From Conchiformibius kuhniae DSM 17694 (GTDB lineage: Bacteria > Pseudomonadota > Gammaproteobacteria > Burkholderiales > Neisseriaceae): a DNA stretch of 64,000 nucleotides. The notes under the pieces are model-generated. The model saw only the letters and a list, made by a program, of their open reading frames with translations, was not told the DNA's origin and made no database searches. A program made the position numbers and the translations under genes. Position 1 is the first letter of the stretch. The number at the start of each line of letters is the position of its first letter. Shown here piece after piece: positions 33,758 through 43,160 of this stretch. The stretch lies in NCBI RefSeq assembly GCF_000428785.1, contig NZ_KE386799.1, forward strand, positions 5,690 through 69,689. Direction: 5' to 3'.

Positions 33758-35182
33758 GTCTTCAACCCCGTCCAACAAACCATTTTGTTTCAAGGCTTCA
33801 AACTGCGCTTTCATGGTCGGATTTTTCCGCACCAACTTTTTCACCGTCAAATCTTCCGCCTTATCGTTGGCAAGGCGCAAATTGTTTTCGGACGACAGCA
33901 GCGCGGCTTTGGTTTTTTCCAAGTGGCTGATGGTCTTGTCAATTTCCTCAATCGCCGTTTTGAATTTCTCGCTGGCGATGCGGTAATTGCGCCCGAACGC
34001 GCTTTTGAAGTTGTCCAAATCCCGCTCAAAATTCGTAATATCAATGTTTTGATTGCGGATTTGCTGCACTTCGCGTTTGTAGGGCAGCGCGTGCAACGCG
34101 GCATTGCGTAACAGGCTGATTATCGGAATAAAAAACTGCGGACGAATCACATACATACGCGGATAGGCATAGGAAACGTCCACAATTCCGTTATTATACA
34201 ACTCGTTATCCGCTTCCAACAGCGACACCAATACGGCGTATTCGCAGCCTTTTTCGCGGCGGTCTTTGTCCAATTCCTTGAAAAAATGCTCGTTTTTCTT
34301 TTTGGTGGCGGTTTCGTCCCCCTCATTTTTCATTTCAAACATAATGGAAACGATTTCCGTGCCGTCTTCGTCCGATTCGCGGTAAATATAATCGCCCTTG
34401 CTGCCGCTTTTGGCATCGTTGTCCTTGCCGAACTGCGCCTGCGGAAAGGCGGCGGTGCGGATGCGGTTGAACTCGGTTTCGCAATGCTGCTCCAGACTTT
34501 CGCCCAGCATTTTGGTGGACTGCCGCGCTTTGAAATCCCGATAGTATTCAATCATTTCATCTTTTTGTTCCAGCGTGCGGCGGTGCTGCTCGTTCAGATG
34601 GTGTTTGTCCAGCTCGTAACGGCTCTGCTGCTCGCGCAAACGGCTTTCCAACTGCGCCCGCTCCTGCTGCGCCGTCCACACCGCTTGCGCCAATTCCTGT
34701 TGTTTTTCAGACAGCAGCAATTTTTGCTGCGCCTGCAATTCGGCGATTTGCCGTTGTTGCGCGTGCATTTGCTCCGACAAGCGCTGTTGTTCCTGCTGCC
34801 GCACCTGTTCTTTTTCCGCGTCCGCTTGGGTCAGACGGCTGTGTAATTGCAGGATTTCTTTTTCTTTCTCGTTCACCGCCTGCTGCACGGCAAACTGCTG
34901 CGCTTGGCGCAAATGCTCGGCTTGTTGGGAAAGCTGGGCGATGTGCTGCGCCGACACCGCCAATTCGCGTTCTTTCGCCGCCAGTTGCTGTTCGGCGTGG
35001 TGCTGCAAACGCTCGGCGGAAAGCTGCAAATCGCGGCGGTGTTTGTCGCGCTCTTGGGTCAGGCGTTGTTCCAGTTCGGTTTGGAATTCGTGGCTGCGTA
35101 CTTGCGCGGCGATGTGGTTGTAGTCGTTTTCGTCCAGCGTGAACGGGGTGCGGCAGTGGGGGCATTCGATGCGTTGGGACAT
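33755..35182 (-). CDS. DUF2130 coiled-coil protein
   Basis: A 475-aa protein with an N-terminal zinc-ribbon-like start (IECPHCRTPF), a very long Gln/Glu/Arg-rich coiled coil (about 40-220), and a C-terminal DUF2130 domain beginning near MLGESLEQHCETEFN with the conserved KSGSKGDYIYRE and MFEMKNEGDET segments. The latter contains a D-...-E-x-K arrangement reminiscent of restriction-endonuclease-like folds, as noted for this family. Biological role unknown. It lies 19 bp after the TPR-DUF2971 gene and is probably cotranscribed. Its stop is provided by MITE e. Confidence 0.85.
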   Translation of the reverse strand: MSQRIECPHCRTPFTLDENDYNHIAAQVRSHEFQTELEQRLTQERDKHRRDLQLSAERLQHHAEQQLAAKERELAVSAQHIAQLSQQAEHLRQAQQFAVQQAVNEKEKEILQLHSRLTQADAEKEQVRQQEQQRLSEQMHAQQRQIAELQAQQKLLLSEKQQELAQAVWTAQQERAQLESRLREQQSRYELDKHHLNEQHRRTLEQKDEMIEYYRDFKARQSTKMLGESLEQHCETEFNRIRTAAFPQAQFGKDNDAKSGSKGDYIYRESDEDGTEIVSIMFEMKNEGDETATKKKNEHFFKELDKDRREKGCEYAVLVSLLEADNELYNNGIVDVSYAYPRMYVIRPQFFIPIISLLRNAALHALPYKREVQQIRNQNIDITNFERDLDNFKSAFGRNYRIASEKFKTAIEEIDKTISHLEKTKAALLSSENNLRLANDKAEDLTVKKLVRKNPTMKAQFEALKQNGLLDGVED

Positions 35183-35201
35183 GGCGGGCTTTCAGGCAGC
35201 G

Positions 35202-36722
35202 TTAGGCATTACGGAAAGGATTGTGGGAAATGCACAATTTGGCTTTTTCCGGTTCTTTTTGATTGCGCTCAAATATCAATTTTTCAAAGAAATGCTGATA
35301 CGGCATCGCGCCAGGCGACAAATAAATTTTACGCAAATGGGCAAGCGGCGGCTCGTCATAATTTACATACAACCAATTATTCTTAAAATCGGTTTGAATA
35401 TATTCATCGCCCCAATCGGCAATATAAAAAACGCGGCACTCCTGCTCTTCCTGAAATGCGGCGTGTTTAACCAGATATTTCAATGGCAATAAAATAAAAT
35501 CAATGGCTTCTGACAATTTTTCATCGTCTTTATACTCTTTTAATCCCGCTAAAATGGTTTGGATATGGTTCAATTTTTCCGCAACAATCTTTTGTTTATC
35601 TTCAATCATTTTTTGATACGCTAACCATTTGTCCGTTGCCTCTTGTCCGTATTCCCGATAAAACGTTACCTCATCGCGACAAGCCAAGCGCACATAGCCG
35701 CTTTTTTCATCAATATAAATACAACGGTATAAAGGCAGCAAGCCGATGCCTGATGGGGCGGGTTTGGCTTCGGCTGGTTTATCCGGTTTGTTCATATCGG
35801 CAGACAAAGCCATGCTTTGATGCGTATTGAGATTGATAGAAGCAAAATTCAATGGACTTTGGTTAAAAAATGCCTTATCCAACACCATGCTGCAACCTGT
35901 CGCTTCTTTGCCGCCCTCTTTTCCGTATAGGCGGAACTGGTTCAAGCTGTCGTGATTGAAAGTAAAGCAACTGATAAATACGGCATGATTGCCGTGTTCT
36001 GCAAAAGGGTTGTTTAAATAACGATGAAGAATTTTGCCTTCGGTGGGGTCATTGACGTTGGCAACGGTGTTTAAACGGAATGCCGATTCTCCCATAAGTA
36101 ACGAATGCGCGGTGGAAGGACGGGTGTAATGGGAGAATTGGCGTTCGATTTCCGAGCTGTTTTGACCCACACGCAAATTTTCTAAAATATCCTGAATAAT
36201 CCAAAAAATTTTTAATAAATCAGCAGTTTTTTCTGAATGGAGAACTCTCCCTATCCCTTCATAGATAAAACCGAATTCTACAGATAAATAAGCTCGCTCT
36301 ATGTTGCTCCAAGCCTGACGGGCATCATCAAATTGTTCTTTCCCCATAAATAGTAAACCGAGATGAAATTGTGCATTAGTATATTGTTCAGGCTCATCTT
36401 CGCGCTTAACGTTTTCCCAAGCTTTTTGGGCTTTGTCCGCTTGATTTTGATTACCAAATAAAATCCCAAGATGGAATTGTGCCCTAGCATAATATTTAGG
36501 CGAATCTGTATATTGAATATTTTGATAGGCTTTTTGGGCTTTACTTAATTGATTGAGTTCTTCAAAACATATCCCCAAAAAGGTTTGCGCTAAAACATAA
36601 ACTTCAGCATCATCTTCGCGCCGAATGCTTTGCCAAGCTTCAATCGCTTCATTGATTTTATTTTGTTCATACAATTCATAAGCTTTTTGAAAAATACTTT
36701 CTGCTTTTTGTTTTGTATCCAT
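35202..36722 (-). CDS. TPR-repeat protein with DUF2971 domain
   Basis: A 506-aa protein, more AT-rich than its neighbours. Residues about 5-150 hold four tetratricopeptide-like units of roughly 35 aa, very alike in sequence (YARAQFHLGILFGNQNQADK, then YTNAQFHLGLLFMGKEQFDD), suggesting recent duplication. The C-terminal part (about 195-490) is a DUF2971 domain: HYTRPSTAHSLL, LNTVANVNDPTEGK, CFTFNHDSLNQFRLYG, and EEQECRVFYIADW. DUF2971 proteins are common in accessory regions; no activity is known. It has no signal peptide and appears cytosolic. Composition suggests lateral acquisition. Confidence 0.85.
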   Translation of the reverse strand: MDTKQKAESIFQKAYELYEQNKINEAIEAWQSIRREDDAEVYVLAQTFLGICFEELNQLSKAQKAYQNIQYTDSPKYYARAQFHLGILFGNQNQADKAQKAWENVKREDEPEQYTNAQFHLGLLFMGKEQFDDARQAWSNIERAYLSVEFGFIYEGIGRVLHSEKTADLLKIFWIIQDILENLRVGQNSSEIERQFSHYTRPSTAHSLLMGESAFRLNTVANVNDPTEGKILHRYLNNPFAEHGNHAVFISCFTFNHDSLNQFRLYGKEGGKEATGCSMVLDKAFFNQSPLNFASINLNTHQSMALSADMNKPDKPAEAKPAPSGIGLLPLYRCIYIDEKSGYVRLACRDEVTFYREYGQEATDKWLAYQKMIEDKQKIVAEKLNHIQTILAGLKEYKDDEKLSEAIDFILLPLKYLVKHAAFQEEQECRVFYIADWGDEYIQTDFKNNWLYVNYDEPPLAHLRKIYLSPGAMPYQHFFEKLIFERNQKEPEKAKLCISHNPFRNA

Positions 36723-36758
36723 GTTTTTTTACCTTTCATTCATAAAATATCAACTTTA

Positions 36759-36788
36759 CAGGCAGCCCGCACGTTTTCAAGCTGCCTG
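36759..36788 (-). terminator. Weak terminator of ppx from paired uptake half-sites
   Basis: CAGGCAGC and GCTGCCTG form an 8-bp stem with a 14-nt loop; no clear T tract follows. It lies just past the ppx stop. Confidence 0.4.
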
Positions 36789-36796
36789 AAACCCGT

Positions 36797-38248
36797 TCAC
36801 ACCGCTTCCAACACCCATTCGCGCCCCAATTTGCGCCATTGCTCGCGTTCGGCGTGCAGCGCGGACGAGGTAAGCGGGTTGCCGTCCAGCCACGCGCCGT
36901 TCAGATGCAGCACGCATGCGCCGTTTTCGCAGTGCAGACGGGCATCGGGCGGCAGCGCATCGGGCAGACGGGCACGGCAGAACAGTACCGCCAAGCGCAA
37001 TGCCAGCACCGCCCGCCACAATTTGTCGTCATTGCCGAGCAAATCCGCCATTTTTTTCAAGTCGCCGCGCTGTCCCAATGCCAGTTTTGCCAATAATTGC
37101 TGTTCGGGTCGGGAAAATCCGGGCATATCCGCCTGTTCCAAAATATAGGCGGAATGTTTGTGGTAGGCGGTGTGGGCGATGTCCAAGCCGATTTCATGCA
37201 GCATCGCCGCCCAACGCAGGTAATGGTTGGTTTCGCCGAACAAACGCGCCGCCAAATCCGCCACCCGCGCCGCCTGTTTGCTGCTGACGTGGTAACGGCT
37301 TTGGAATTGGCGCACGGTTTGTTCGCGCATGTCGGTGTCGGGTTTGCGCCCAATCAGGTCGTAAAACACGCCGTCCCGCAAGGCGGCTTCGGTAAAGCCC
37401 ATTTCGGCAATGTCCAGTTCTTCAAACACCGCCGTCAATACGGCCAGCCCGCCCGCAAACACGTCCACGCGCTCGGGTTTCAAGCCGTCCAATTTGGCTT
37501 TTTTTACGCCGCCCGCCGCGATGATGCGTTCCGCCAGCACGCGCATTGCGCCCGCCGTGATGCGGTTGCCCAAGCCTTCGGCGGCAATCACGGCAGCGAT
37601 GGATTTTGCCGTGCCGGAAGTGCCGAGCGTGATGTCCCAACCTTCGCGTTTGTAGAATTTGGCGATGCGTTGGATTTCGCTGCGGGCGGCGTTCACGGCT
37701 GCCTGAAAGGTTTTGCGGTTGGTTTTGTCGGCGAAAAAGCGCACGGAGTAGCTGACGCAGCCGAGCGGCAGGCTTTCGGTCAAAACGGGTTGCAGGCTGC
37801 TGCCGATGACGAATTCGGTGCTGCCGCCGCCGATGTCCACCACCAGCATTTTGCGCCCTTCGGCGGGATAGGTGTGCACCACGCCGGTGTAAATCAGCCG
37901 CGCTTCCTCGCGTCCGGCAATCACTTCAATCGGAAAACCCAAAGCGGCTTCCGCCTGCGGCAGAAAACCGGCGATGTTTTTCGCCACGCGGAAGGTGTTG
38001 GTGGCAACGGCGCGGACGCAGGCGGGGTCAAAACCGCGCAGCCGTTCGCCAAACTGTGCCAAGCATTCCAGCGCACGGGCTTGCGAGGCTTGGTCGAGGT
38101 ATTTCTGTTCGTCCAAACCGGCGGCGAAACGCACCATGTTTTTAATGTTTTCAATAATCTGGATTTGTCCGTCCCGAATTTGGCAGATTTGCAGACGGAA
38201 GCTGTTGGAGCCCAAATCAACGGAGGCGAGCATGGGGGCGGTATTCAT
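36797..38248 (-). CDS. ppx: Exopolyphosphatase (Ppx/GppA family)
   Basis: Phosphatase acting on polyphosphate and possibly pppGpp. The 483-aa protein has the ASKHA N-terminus VDLGSNSFRLQI (10-21), the second phosphate motif VVDIGGGSTEFVIG, and a C-terminal HD-like helical domain (LHEIGLDIAH with the His/Asp pair), the long form typical of Ppx. ATG 38248 has AAAAGGA eight bases upstream. Whether the substrate is polyP or pppGpp cannot be decided from sequence. Read leftward after putA's terminator. Confidence 0.92.
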   Translation of the reverse strand: MNTAPMLASVDLGSNSFRLQICQIRDGQIQIIENIKNMVRFAAGLDEQKYLDQASQARALECLAQFGERLRGFDPACVRAVATNTFRVAKNIAGFLPQAEAALGFPIEVIAGREEARLIYTGVVHTYPAEGRKMLVVDIGGGSTEFVIGSSLQPVLTESLPLGCVSYSVRFFADKTNRKTFQAAVNAARSEIQRIAKFYKREGWDITLGTSGTAKSIAAVIAAEGLGNRITAGAMRVLAERIIAAGGVKKAKLDGLKPERVDVFAGGLAVLTAVFEELDIAEMGFTEAALRDGVFYDLIGRKPDTDMREQTVRQFQSRYHVSSKQAARVADLAARLFGETNHYLRWAAMLHEIGLDIAHTAYHKHSAYILEQADMPGFSRPEQQLLAKLALGQRGDLKKMADLLGNDDKLWRAVLALRLAVLFCRARLPDALPPDARLHCENGACVLHLNGAWLDGNPLTSSALHAEREQWRKLGREWVLEAV

Positions 38249-38364
38249 CACAATTCCTTTTCGGTTTGAACCGCGCCGTCAATGGCGGTGAAAGGCGCGT
38301 ATGGTAGCGCAATTTGCGGCGTGTGAACAATCGGATTGGCAAGCGTGCGTGCGGGCGCAAAAAA

Positions 38365-38382
38365 GCTGCCCGTGCGGGCAGC
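38365..38382 (-). terminator. Terminator of putA
   Basis: GCTGCCCG / CGGGCAGC, 2-nt centre, followed on the minus strand by TTTTTT. Confidence 0.85.
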
Positions 38383-38403
38383 CTGTCATGATGGTGCGGG
38401 CAA

Positions 38404-41400
38404 TCAGGCGCAAACGCCGTCTTCCGACATCGCCATCAGGCGGGCGTTGCCGCCTGCGGCGGCGGTGTTGGTGCTGGTGCTGTGTTCGTAAAACAGGGGC
38501 AGCACGTCCACGCCGTTTTGCGCGTCCGCAAGCCGCAGCAATGCGCCTTCGCGGGCGGCAAATTCGATTTTGCGCTCGGGCGGCAAGCCGTCCAGTGTCA
38601 GCACGCAGGCGGCGGTGTGTGCGGAATGCGGGTCGGTGGCAAGCAGCCCGTCCGCATCGGGGGCGAAGCGGGCGAGCGGGTGGTTGATGTCCACCACCGT
38701 TTGCATGCCGGAAAGTGCCAGCCAAATCAAGGCTTCCCATGCGCGTTCGCCCGCGCCGTCCGCCAGATACACCCGTGCGGGCGCGTGCCACGACAAGATG
38801 TTTTCCTCACCGGTGGGGCCGGGCAACAGGGATTGGGCGTGGCGCAGGGTGTGCAAACGCGCTTGCCCCAGCACCGCGCCGAGCCGCAAACGTGCCGCTT
38901 GGTCGAAGTCTTGGCGGGCGAGCAAGCGTTCCAACACGGTGGCGGCGCGGGTGTCTGCTTCACCGTGGCGGGTGAGCGCCGGCATCTGCCACGCGCCTTT
39001 GCTCAAGCGTTGCAGGTAAAACGGCCCGCCCGCTTTCGGGCCGGTGCCGGACAAGCCGTGTCCGCCGAAAGGCTGCACGCCCACCACCGCGCCGACAATA
39101 TTGCGGTTCACATACAGATTGCCCGCCGCCAGACTGTCGCGCACAAACGCCACCGTTTCATCAATACGGCTGTGCACCCCGCCCGTGAGCGCGTAGCCTT
39201 TGGCGTTGATTTGGCGGATAAGCTGCGGCAGGTGTTCGCGGCGGTAACGCACCACGTGCAGCACCGGCCCGAACACTTCGCGTTGCAGTTGGTCCAGATT
39301 GTCCAACTCAAACAACACGGGCGCGACAAACGTGCCTTTGGCGGCGTGTTCGGGCAGCCTGATTTCGTGGAACGACTTCGCCACGCCTTTCATTTTATCA
39401 ATATGCGCCAACAAATTGGCTTGTGCTTCCGCATCAATCACCGGCCCGATGTCGGTGTCCAAACGGCGCGGGTCGCCCACGCGCAACTCGTTCATCGCGC
39501 CCTTAATCATGGCAATCAGGCGGTCGGCGGCTTCCTCCTGCACGCACAACACCCGCAGCGCGGAACAGCGTTGCCCCGCGCTGTCAAAAGCCGAGTTCAG
39601 CACGTCGGCGCACACCTGCTCCGCCAACGCGCTGCTGTCGGCAATCAGCGCGTTTTGTCCGCCCGTTTCCGCAATCAGTACCGGCAAATCATCGCGTTGC
39701 GCCAAACTTTGGTTAATCAGCCGCGCCACTTCGGTGGAGCCGGTGAAAATCACGCCGTTGATGCGCGAATCCTGCGTGAGCGCCGCGCCCACGTCGCCCG
39801 CGCCGAGTACCAGTTGCAGGGCTTTGGCGGGAATGCCCGCTTCGTGCAGCAGTTGCACGGCGCGGTAGGCAATCAGGCAGCTTTGTTCGGCAGGTTTGGC
39901 AACCACGGTGTTGCCCGCCGCCAACGCCGCCACCACTTCGCCGACAAAAATCGCCAACGGGAAATTCCACGGGCTGACCGCCGCCACCGTGCCGATGGGG
40001 GCGCGTCCGGCGCAAGTGTTTTCCGCTTCGGCGGCGTAGTAACGGCAAAAATCCACCGCTTCGCGCACTTCCGCCACCGCATTCGGCAGGGTTTTGCCCG
40101 CTTCGCGCACCGCCAACATCATCAGTTCGGGCGCGTGCCGTTCCAGCAAGTCGGCAAAACGGCGCAAACATTCGGCACGCTCGGCGGCGGAAGTTTGCGC
40201 CCAATTTTTTTGCGCGGCACACGCCGAACCGACCACCGCCGCCACCGCGTCCGCCGTCAAAAACGCCGCCGTGCCGACCACATCGTCATGGTTGGCAGGA
40301 TTCAACACATCGTGCGGCGCGGCGACATCGGCTTTTTTCAGGCGCGGCGACACCAAAGGCTTGGCGGCAACGCGGGTTTGCACGGCTTGGTTCAACGCCG
40401 TTTGCAGGGCGTGTAAATCCGCTTCGTTGCTGAAATCAAAGCCTTGCGAATTTTGTCGTGCTGCGCCGTATAAATCGCGGGGAAGCGGCACGGCAGCGTG
40501 CATGGCGCCGCCCGTTGCCCGCGCCGCTTCCACCGGCGAACGCAGCAGCGTGTCCAAATCGGTTCGCTCGTCCACAATCTGATTGACGAAAGATGAGTTT
40601 GCGCCGTTTTCCAGCAGTCGGCGCACCAAATACGCCAGCAGCGTTTCGTGCGTGCCGACAGGGGCGTAGACGCGCACGCGGCAGGTGTCGGCATCGACCA
40701 CTTGGTCATAAAGGGTTTCGCCCATGCCGTACAGGCATTGAAATTCAAAATGTTTGCCTTTGCCCATTTGCGCCACCGTTGCCAAAGTCAGCGCGTTGTG
40801 GGTGGCAAACTGCGGATAAACCGCGTCTTGCGCGTCCAAGAGCTTGCGGGCGCACGCCAAATACGACACATCGGTGTGCGCCTTGCGGGTGTAAACGGGA
40901 TAGCCGTCCAAACCGTCTGTTTGCGCCCATTTGATTTCGCTGTCCCAATACGCGCCTTTGACGAGGCGAATCATCAGTTTGCGCCCGTTGTGCCGCGCCA
41001 AGTCCACCAAGTAATCAATCACAAAGGGGGCGCGTTTCTGATACGCCTGCACCACGAAGCCGATGCCGTCAAAGCCCGCCAAGTCGGGGTCGGACAACAG
41101 TTTTTCCATCAAATCCAGCGACAGTTCCAAGCGGTTGGCTTCTTCGGCATCGATGTTTAAACCGATGTTGTAGGTTTTTGCCAAAACAAACAGTTGTTTC
41201 AGGCGCGGATAGAGTTCGTCCAACACGCGTTGGTGTTGGGCGCGGACGTAGCGCGGGTGAATGGCGGAGAGTTTGACGGAAATGCCGTTGCCCGCATACA
41301 CGCCCGCGCCGGCAGCGTCTGTGCCGACGGCGTGAACGGCGTTGATGTAGTCTTGATAATAGCGTTCGGCATCGGCTTGGTTCATCGCCGCCTCGCCGAG

Positions 41401-42015
41401 CATGTCAAACGAGAAACGGTAGCCGCGCTGTTCGGCAGCTTTGCCGTTTTTCAAAGCAGCATCAATGGTTTCGCCGCTTACGAATTGTTTGCCGAGCAAG
41501 CGCATGGCGTAGTCCACCGCTTTGCGTATCAAGGGCATGCCGCCTTTGCCGAGCAAACGGTTCAGGCTGCCTGAAAGCGTGTCGGCGGCGGGGGCGGCGG
41601 TGAGTTTGCCGGTGAGCAGCAAGCCCCACGATGCGGCGTTCACAAACAGGGACGGGCTGTTGCCCAAATGCGCCGCCCAGTCGCCGCCGGAAAGTTTGTC
41701 GCGAATCAGCAGGTCGCGGGTGGCGGCATCGGGAATGCGCAACAAGGCTTCGGCAAGGCACATCAGTGCGATGCCTTCTTCGCCCGACAGGGCAAATTCG
41801 TGCATCAGCGCATCGACGCCGTTTGCCTTGCTGCGTGTGGCGCGGATTTCGCGCATCAGTGTGTGGGCGTGGTTGCGTGCCGCCTGTTCGTCTTCGGGCG
41901 GCAGCGCCGCCGTTTCCAGCAGTTCGGCAAGGGCTTGCGCTTCATCGCGGCGGTAGGCGGCGGTGACGGCGCGGCGCAGGGGAGGGGCATCATCGGCAAG
42001 GGCAAATCGGAACAT
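38404..42015 (-). CDS. putA: Bifunctional proline dehydrogenase / P5C dehydrogenase PutA
   Basis: Oxidises proline to glutamate in two coupled steps. The 1203-aa protein has an N-terminal helical region, a proline dehydrogenase barrel (about 150-460; KLSAIHPRY, FQCLYGMGE, RVYAPVG) and an aldehyde dehydrogenase domain (about 530-1010) with AVSPWNFPLAIF, ETGGQNALI and the catalytic Cys in FDSAGQRCSALR. A C-terminal tail follows. It lacks the ribbon-helix-helix DNA-binding domain of E. coli PutA (which starts at residue 1 there), so it is not a trifunctional repressor. An uptake sequence is embedded at 41564. Confidence 0.96.
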   Translation of the reverse strand: MFRFALADDAPPLRRAVTAAYRRDEAQALAELLETAALPPEDEQAARNHAHTLMREIRATRSKANGVDALMHEFALSGEEGIALMCLAEALLRIPDAATRDLLIRDKLSGGDWAAHLGNSPSLFVNAASWGLLLTGKLTAAPAADTLSGSLNRLLGKGGMPLIRKAVDYAMRLLGKQFVSGETIDAALKNGKAAEQRGYRFSFDMLGEAAMNQADAERYYQDYINAVHAVGTDAAGAGVYAGNGISVKLSAIHPRYVRAQHQRVLDELYPRLKQLFVLAKTYNIGLNIDAEEANRLELSLDLMEKLLSDPDLAGFDGIGFVVQAYQKRAPFVIDYLVDLARHNGRKLMIRLVKGAYWDSEIKWAQTDGLDGYPVYTRKAHTDVSYLACARKLLDAQDAVYPQFATHNALTLATVAQMGKGKHFEFQCLYGMGETLYDQVVDADTCRVRVYAPVGTHETLLAYLVRRLLENGANSSFVNQIVDERTDLDTLLRSPVEAARATGGAMHAAVPLPRDLYGAARQNSQGFDFSNEADLHALQTALNQAVQTRVAAKPLVSPRLKKADVAAPHDVLNPANHDDVVGTAAFLTADAVAAVVGSACAAQKNWAQTSAAERAECLRRFADLLERHAPELMMLAVREAGKTLPNAVAEVREAVDFCRYYAAEAENTCAGRAPIGTVAAVSPWNFPLAIFVGEVVAALAAGNTVVAKPAEQSCLIAYRAVQLLHEAGIPAKALQLVLGAGDVGAALTQDSRINGVIFTGSTEVARLINQSLAQRDDLPVLIAETGGQNALIADSSALAEQVCADVLNSAFDSAGQRCSALRVLCVQEEAADRLIAMIKGAMNELRVGDPRRLDTDIGPVIDAEAQANLLAHIDKMKGVAKSFHEIRLPEHAAKGTFVAPVLFELDNLDQLQREVFGPVLHVVRYRREHLPQLIRQINAKGYALTGGVHSRIDETVAFVRDSLAAGNLYVNRNIVGAVVGVQPFGGHGLSGTGPKAGGPFYLQRLSKGAWQMPALTRHGEADTRAATVLERLLARQDFDQAARLRLGAVLGQARLHTLRHAQSLLPGPTGEENILSWHAPARVYLADGAGERAWEALIWLALSGMQTVVDINHPLARFAPDADGLLATDPHSAHTAACVLTLDGLPPERKIEFAAREGALLRLADAQNGVDVLPLFYEHSTSTNTAAAGGNARLMAMSEDGVCA

Positions 42016-42098
42016 GGTTTTACGGTCAAAAAGCGTTATCCAAACCCGATGATTTTAACAAATCCCCGCCGCAAACGCGAATGACGGGCAACAAAAAA

Positions 42099-42122
42099 CC
42101 GCGCCGCAGAACGGTGGCGCGG
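42099..42122 (-). terminator. Terminator of the truncated XRE-like gene
   Basis: CCGCGCC / GGCGCGG stem with a 10-nt loop; the minus strand continues with TTTTTTG. Confidence 0.75.
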
Positions 42123-42140
42123 CACGGCTTTTCACGCGCC

Positions 42141-42575
42141 TTATTGTGCTTGCAGCGATGCCAGCAAACCGCGCAGCAAATCGATTTCGCGCTGCTGTGC
42201 CGCCGTCAAGGCTTCGCACTGCTGCTGTTGCTGCCGCATGATTTCGCCTTGGTGCGCCAATTGCAGCTTCAGCGTTTCGATTTCGTGCAACAGGGCTTCT
42301 GCGCCGTTGTAATAAGTATGGTGGCTGGGGCTGTCCTTATTCATCAGGCACACCACGCTTTGTTTGACGTCTTTCAAGCGGTTGTTCCGTGCCAACAGCA
42401 CCGCACCCGTGTCCACCGTCATCAAATCCGCCGCGTCCATGCCGAACACGGCGGCAATCTGTTGCAAACGCGGAATGTCCAAACGCCGTTTGCCGCACTT
42501 GATTTTCATTTTCATCATAGGGACATTTTGGGCGGGTAAGGGGGACAGTTTGTCTCTGGTGCTTTTTTGCGGCAA
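42141..42575 (-). CDS. XRE-like protein lacking most of its HTH, with coiled-coil tail
   Basis: A frame of up to 144 aa. The part KIKCGKRRLDIPRLQQIAAVFGMDAADLM is the last third of an XRE-type HTH domain (after the recognition helix), but the two helices that bind DNA are missing: the preceding residues (STRDKLSPLPAQNVPMM) do not form them. A C-terminal coiled coil rich in Gln/Leu (about 85-144) follows. Start is uncertain: TTG 42575, or ATG near 42518 giving MMKMKIKCG; neither has a ribosome site. Probably a 5'-truncated regulator, possibly non-functional or acting only through its coiled coil. Confidence 0.5.
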   Translation of the reverse strand: MPQKSTRDKLSPLPAQNVPMMKMKIKCGKRRLDIPRLQQIAAVFGMDAADLMTVDTGAVLLARNNRLKDVKQSVVCLMNKDSPSHHTYYNGAEALLHEIETLKLQLAHQGEIMRQQQQQCEALTAAQQREIDLLRGLLASLQAQ

Positions 42576-42665
42576 TGGCTATGCTTGCAGATAAATTGTT
42601 TTTCTGTGGCAAGCATGGTTTCTTGCTTTTTCCCAAACCGATTGTGTGAATAAAGGATATGTGTG

Positions 42666-43100
42666 ATGAAATGGAAAAAATACGGCTTTTTATTTGTGCC
42701 GACCGCTTTGATGCTGACTGCCTCCACGCCCGAACCGACCGATTGGCAAGCCATCGGCGGCAGCCGTGCGGACGGCATTGTGCGCGTGGCATACGAACAG
42801 CATTTCAAACAAAGGTTGTCGCGCAATGAAAAACAAGCACAAAACGTTGCCTACCACCGTTGCAAAGTGTGGGGCTATACGGGCGCGGAATCGTTTGGCG
42901 GCAACACGCGCACCTGCATCGACCGCCACCCCAAAGGCGTGTGCGTGGTGTGGCAGCACATACGCGAATACCAGTGTACCGACCACCACAACGATGCGCC
43001 CGCCGCCAAAAGCAAGGGCAGCCAAGACAACAAAGGCGGCATCATCATCAACTTGAGTCCGGTGAACAAAGTCAATCTGAACAATTCGGCGGACAAATAA
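42666..43100 (+). CDS. YecR-like protein lacking the lipobox cysteine
   Basis: A 144-aa exported protein. The core matches YecR-like lipoproteins: GGSRADGIVRVAYE, then RCKVWGYTGAESFGG, TRTC, and CVVWQHIREYQC, with four cysteines able to form two disulphides. The signal peptide reads FLFVPTALMLTAST where relatives have ...LTAC, so the acylated Cys is replaced by Ser and the protein may be periplasmic or membrane-anchored rather than lipidated. AAAGGA lies about nine bases before ATG 42666. Ends with an Asn/Lys-rich tail. Function unknown; E. coli yecR is in the flagellar regulon, not applicable here. Confidence 0.8.
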   Translation: MKWKKYGFLFVPTALMLTASTPEPTDWQAIGGSRADGIVRVAYEQHFKQRLSRNEKQAQNVAYHRCKVWGYTGAESFGGNTRTCIDRHPKGVCVVWQHIREYQCTDHHNDAPAAKSKGSQDNKGGIIINLSPVNKVNLNNSADK

Positions 43101-43160
43101 GGGCTGCCGCCGTTTGGGGCGCAGAATATGCTTTCATTTTTATGCAGTAAAGGAATTTCA

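Noticed and set aside
33421..33783. 120-aa minus-strand ORF
   Set aside because: Covers MITE e and only translates the dRS3 repeats.
38482..40416. 644-aa plus-strand ORF opposite putA
   Set aside because: Antisense shadow created by GC3 bias; no recognisable motif, no ribosome site, His/Arg/Gln-rich composition.
38404..42015. Trifunctional PutA repressor
   Set aside because: The N-terminus lacks a ribbon-helix-helix domain; only the two enzyme domains are present.
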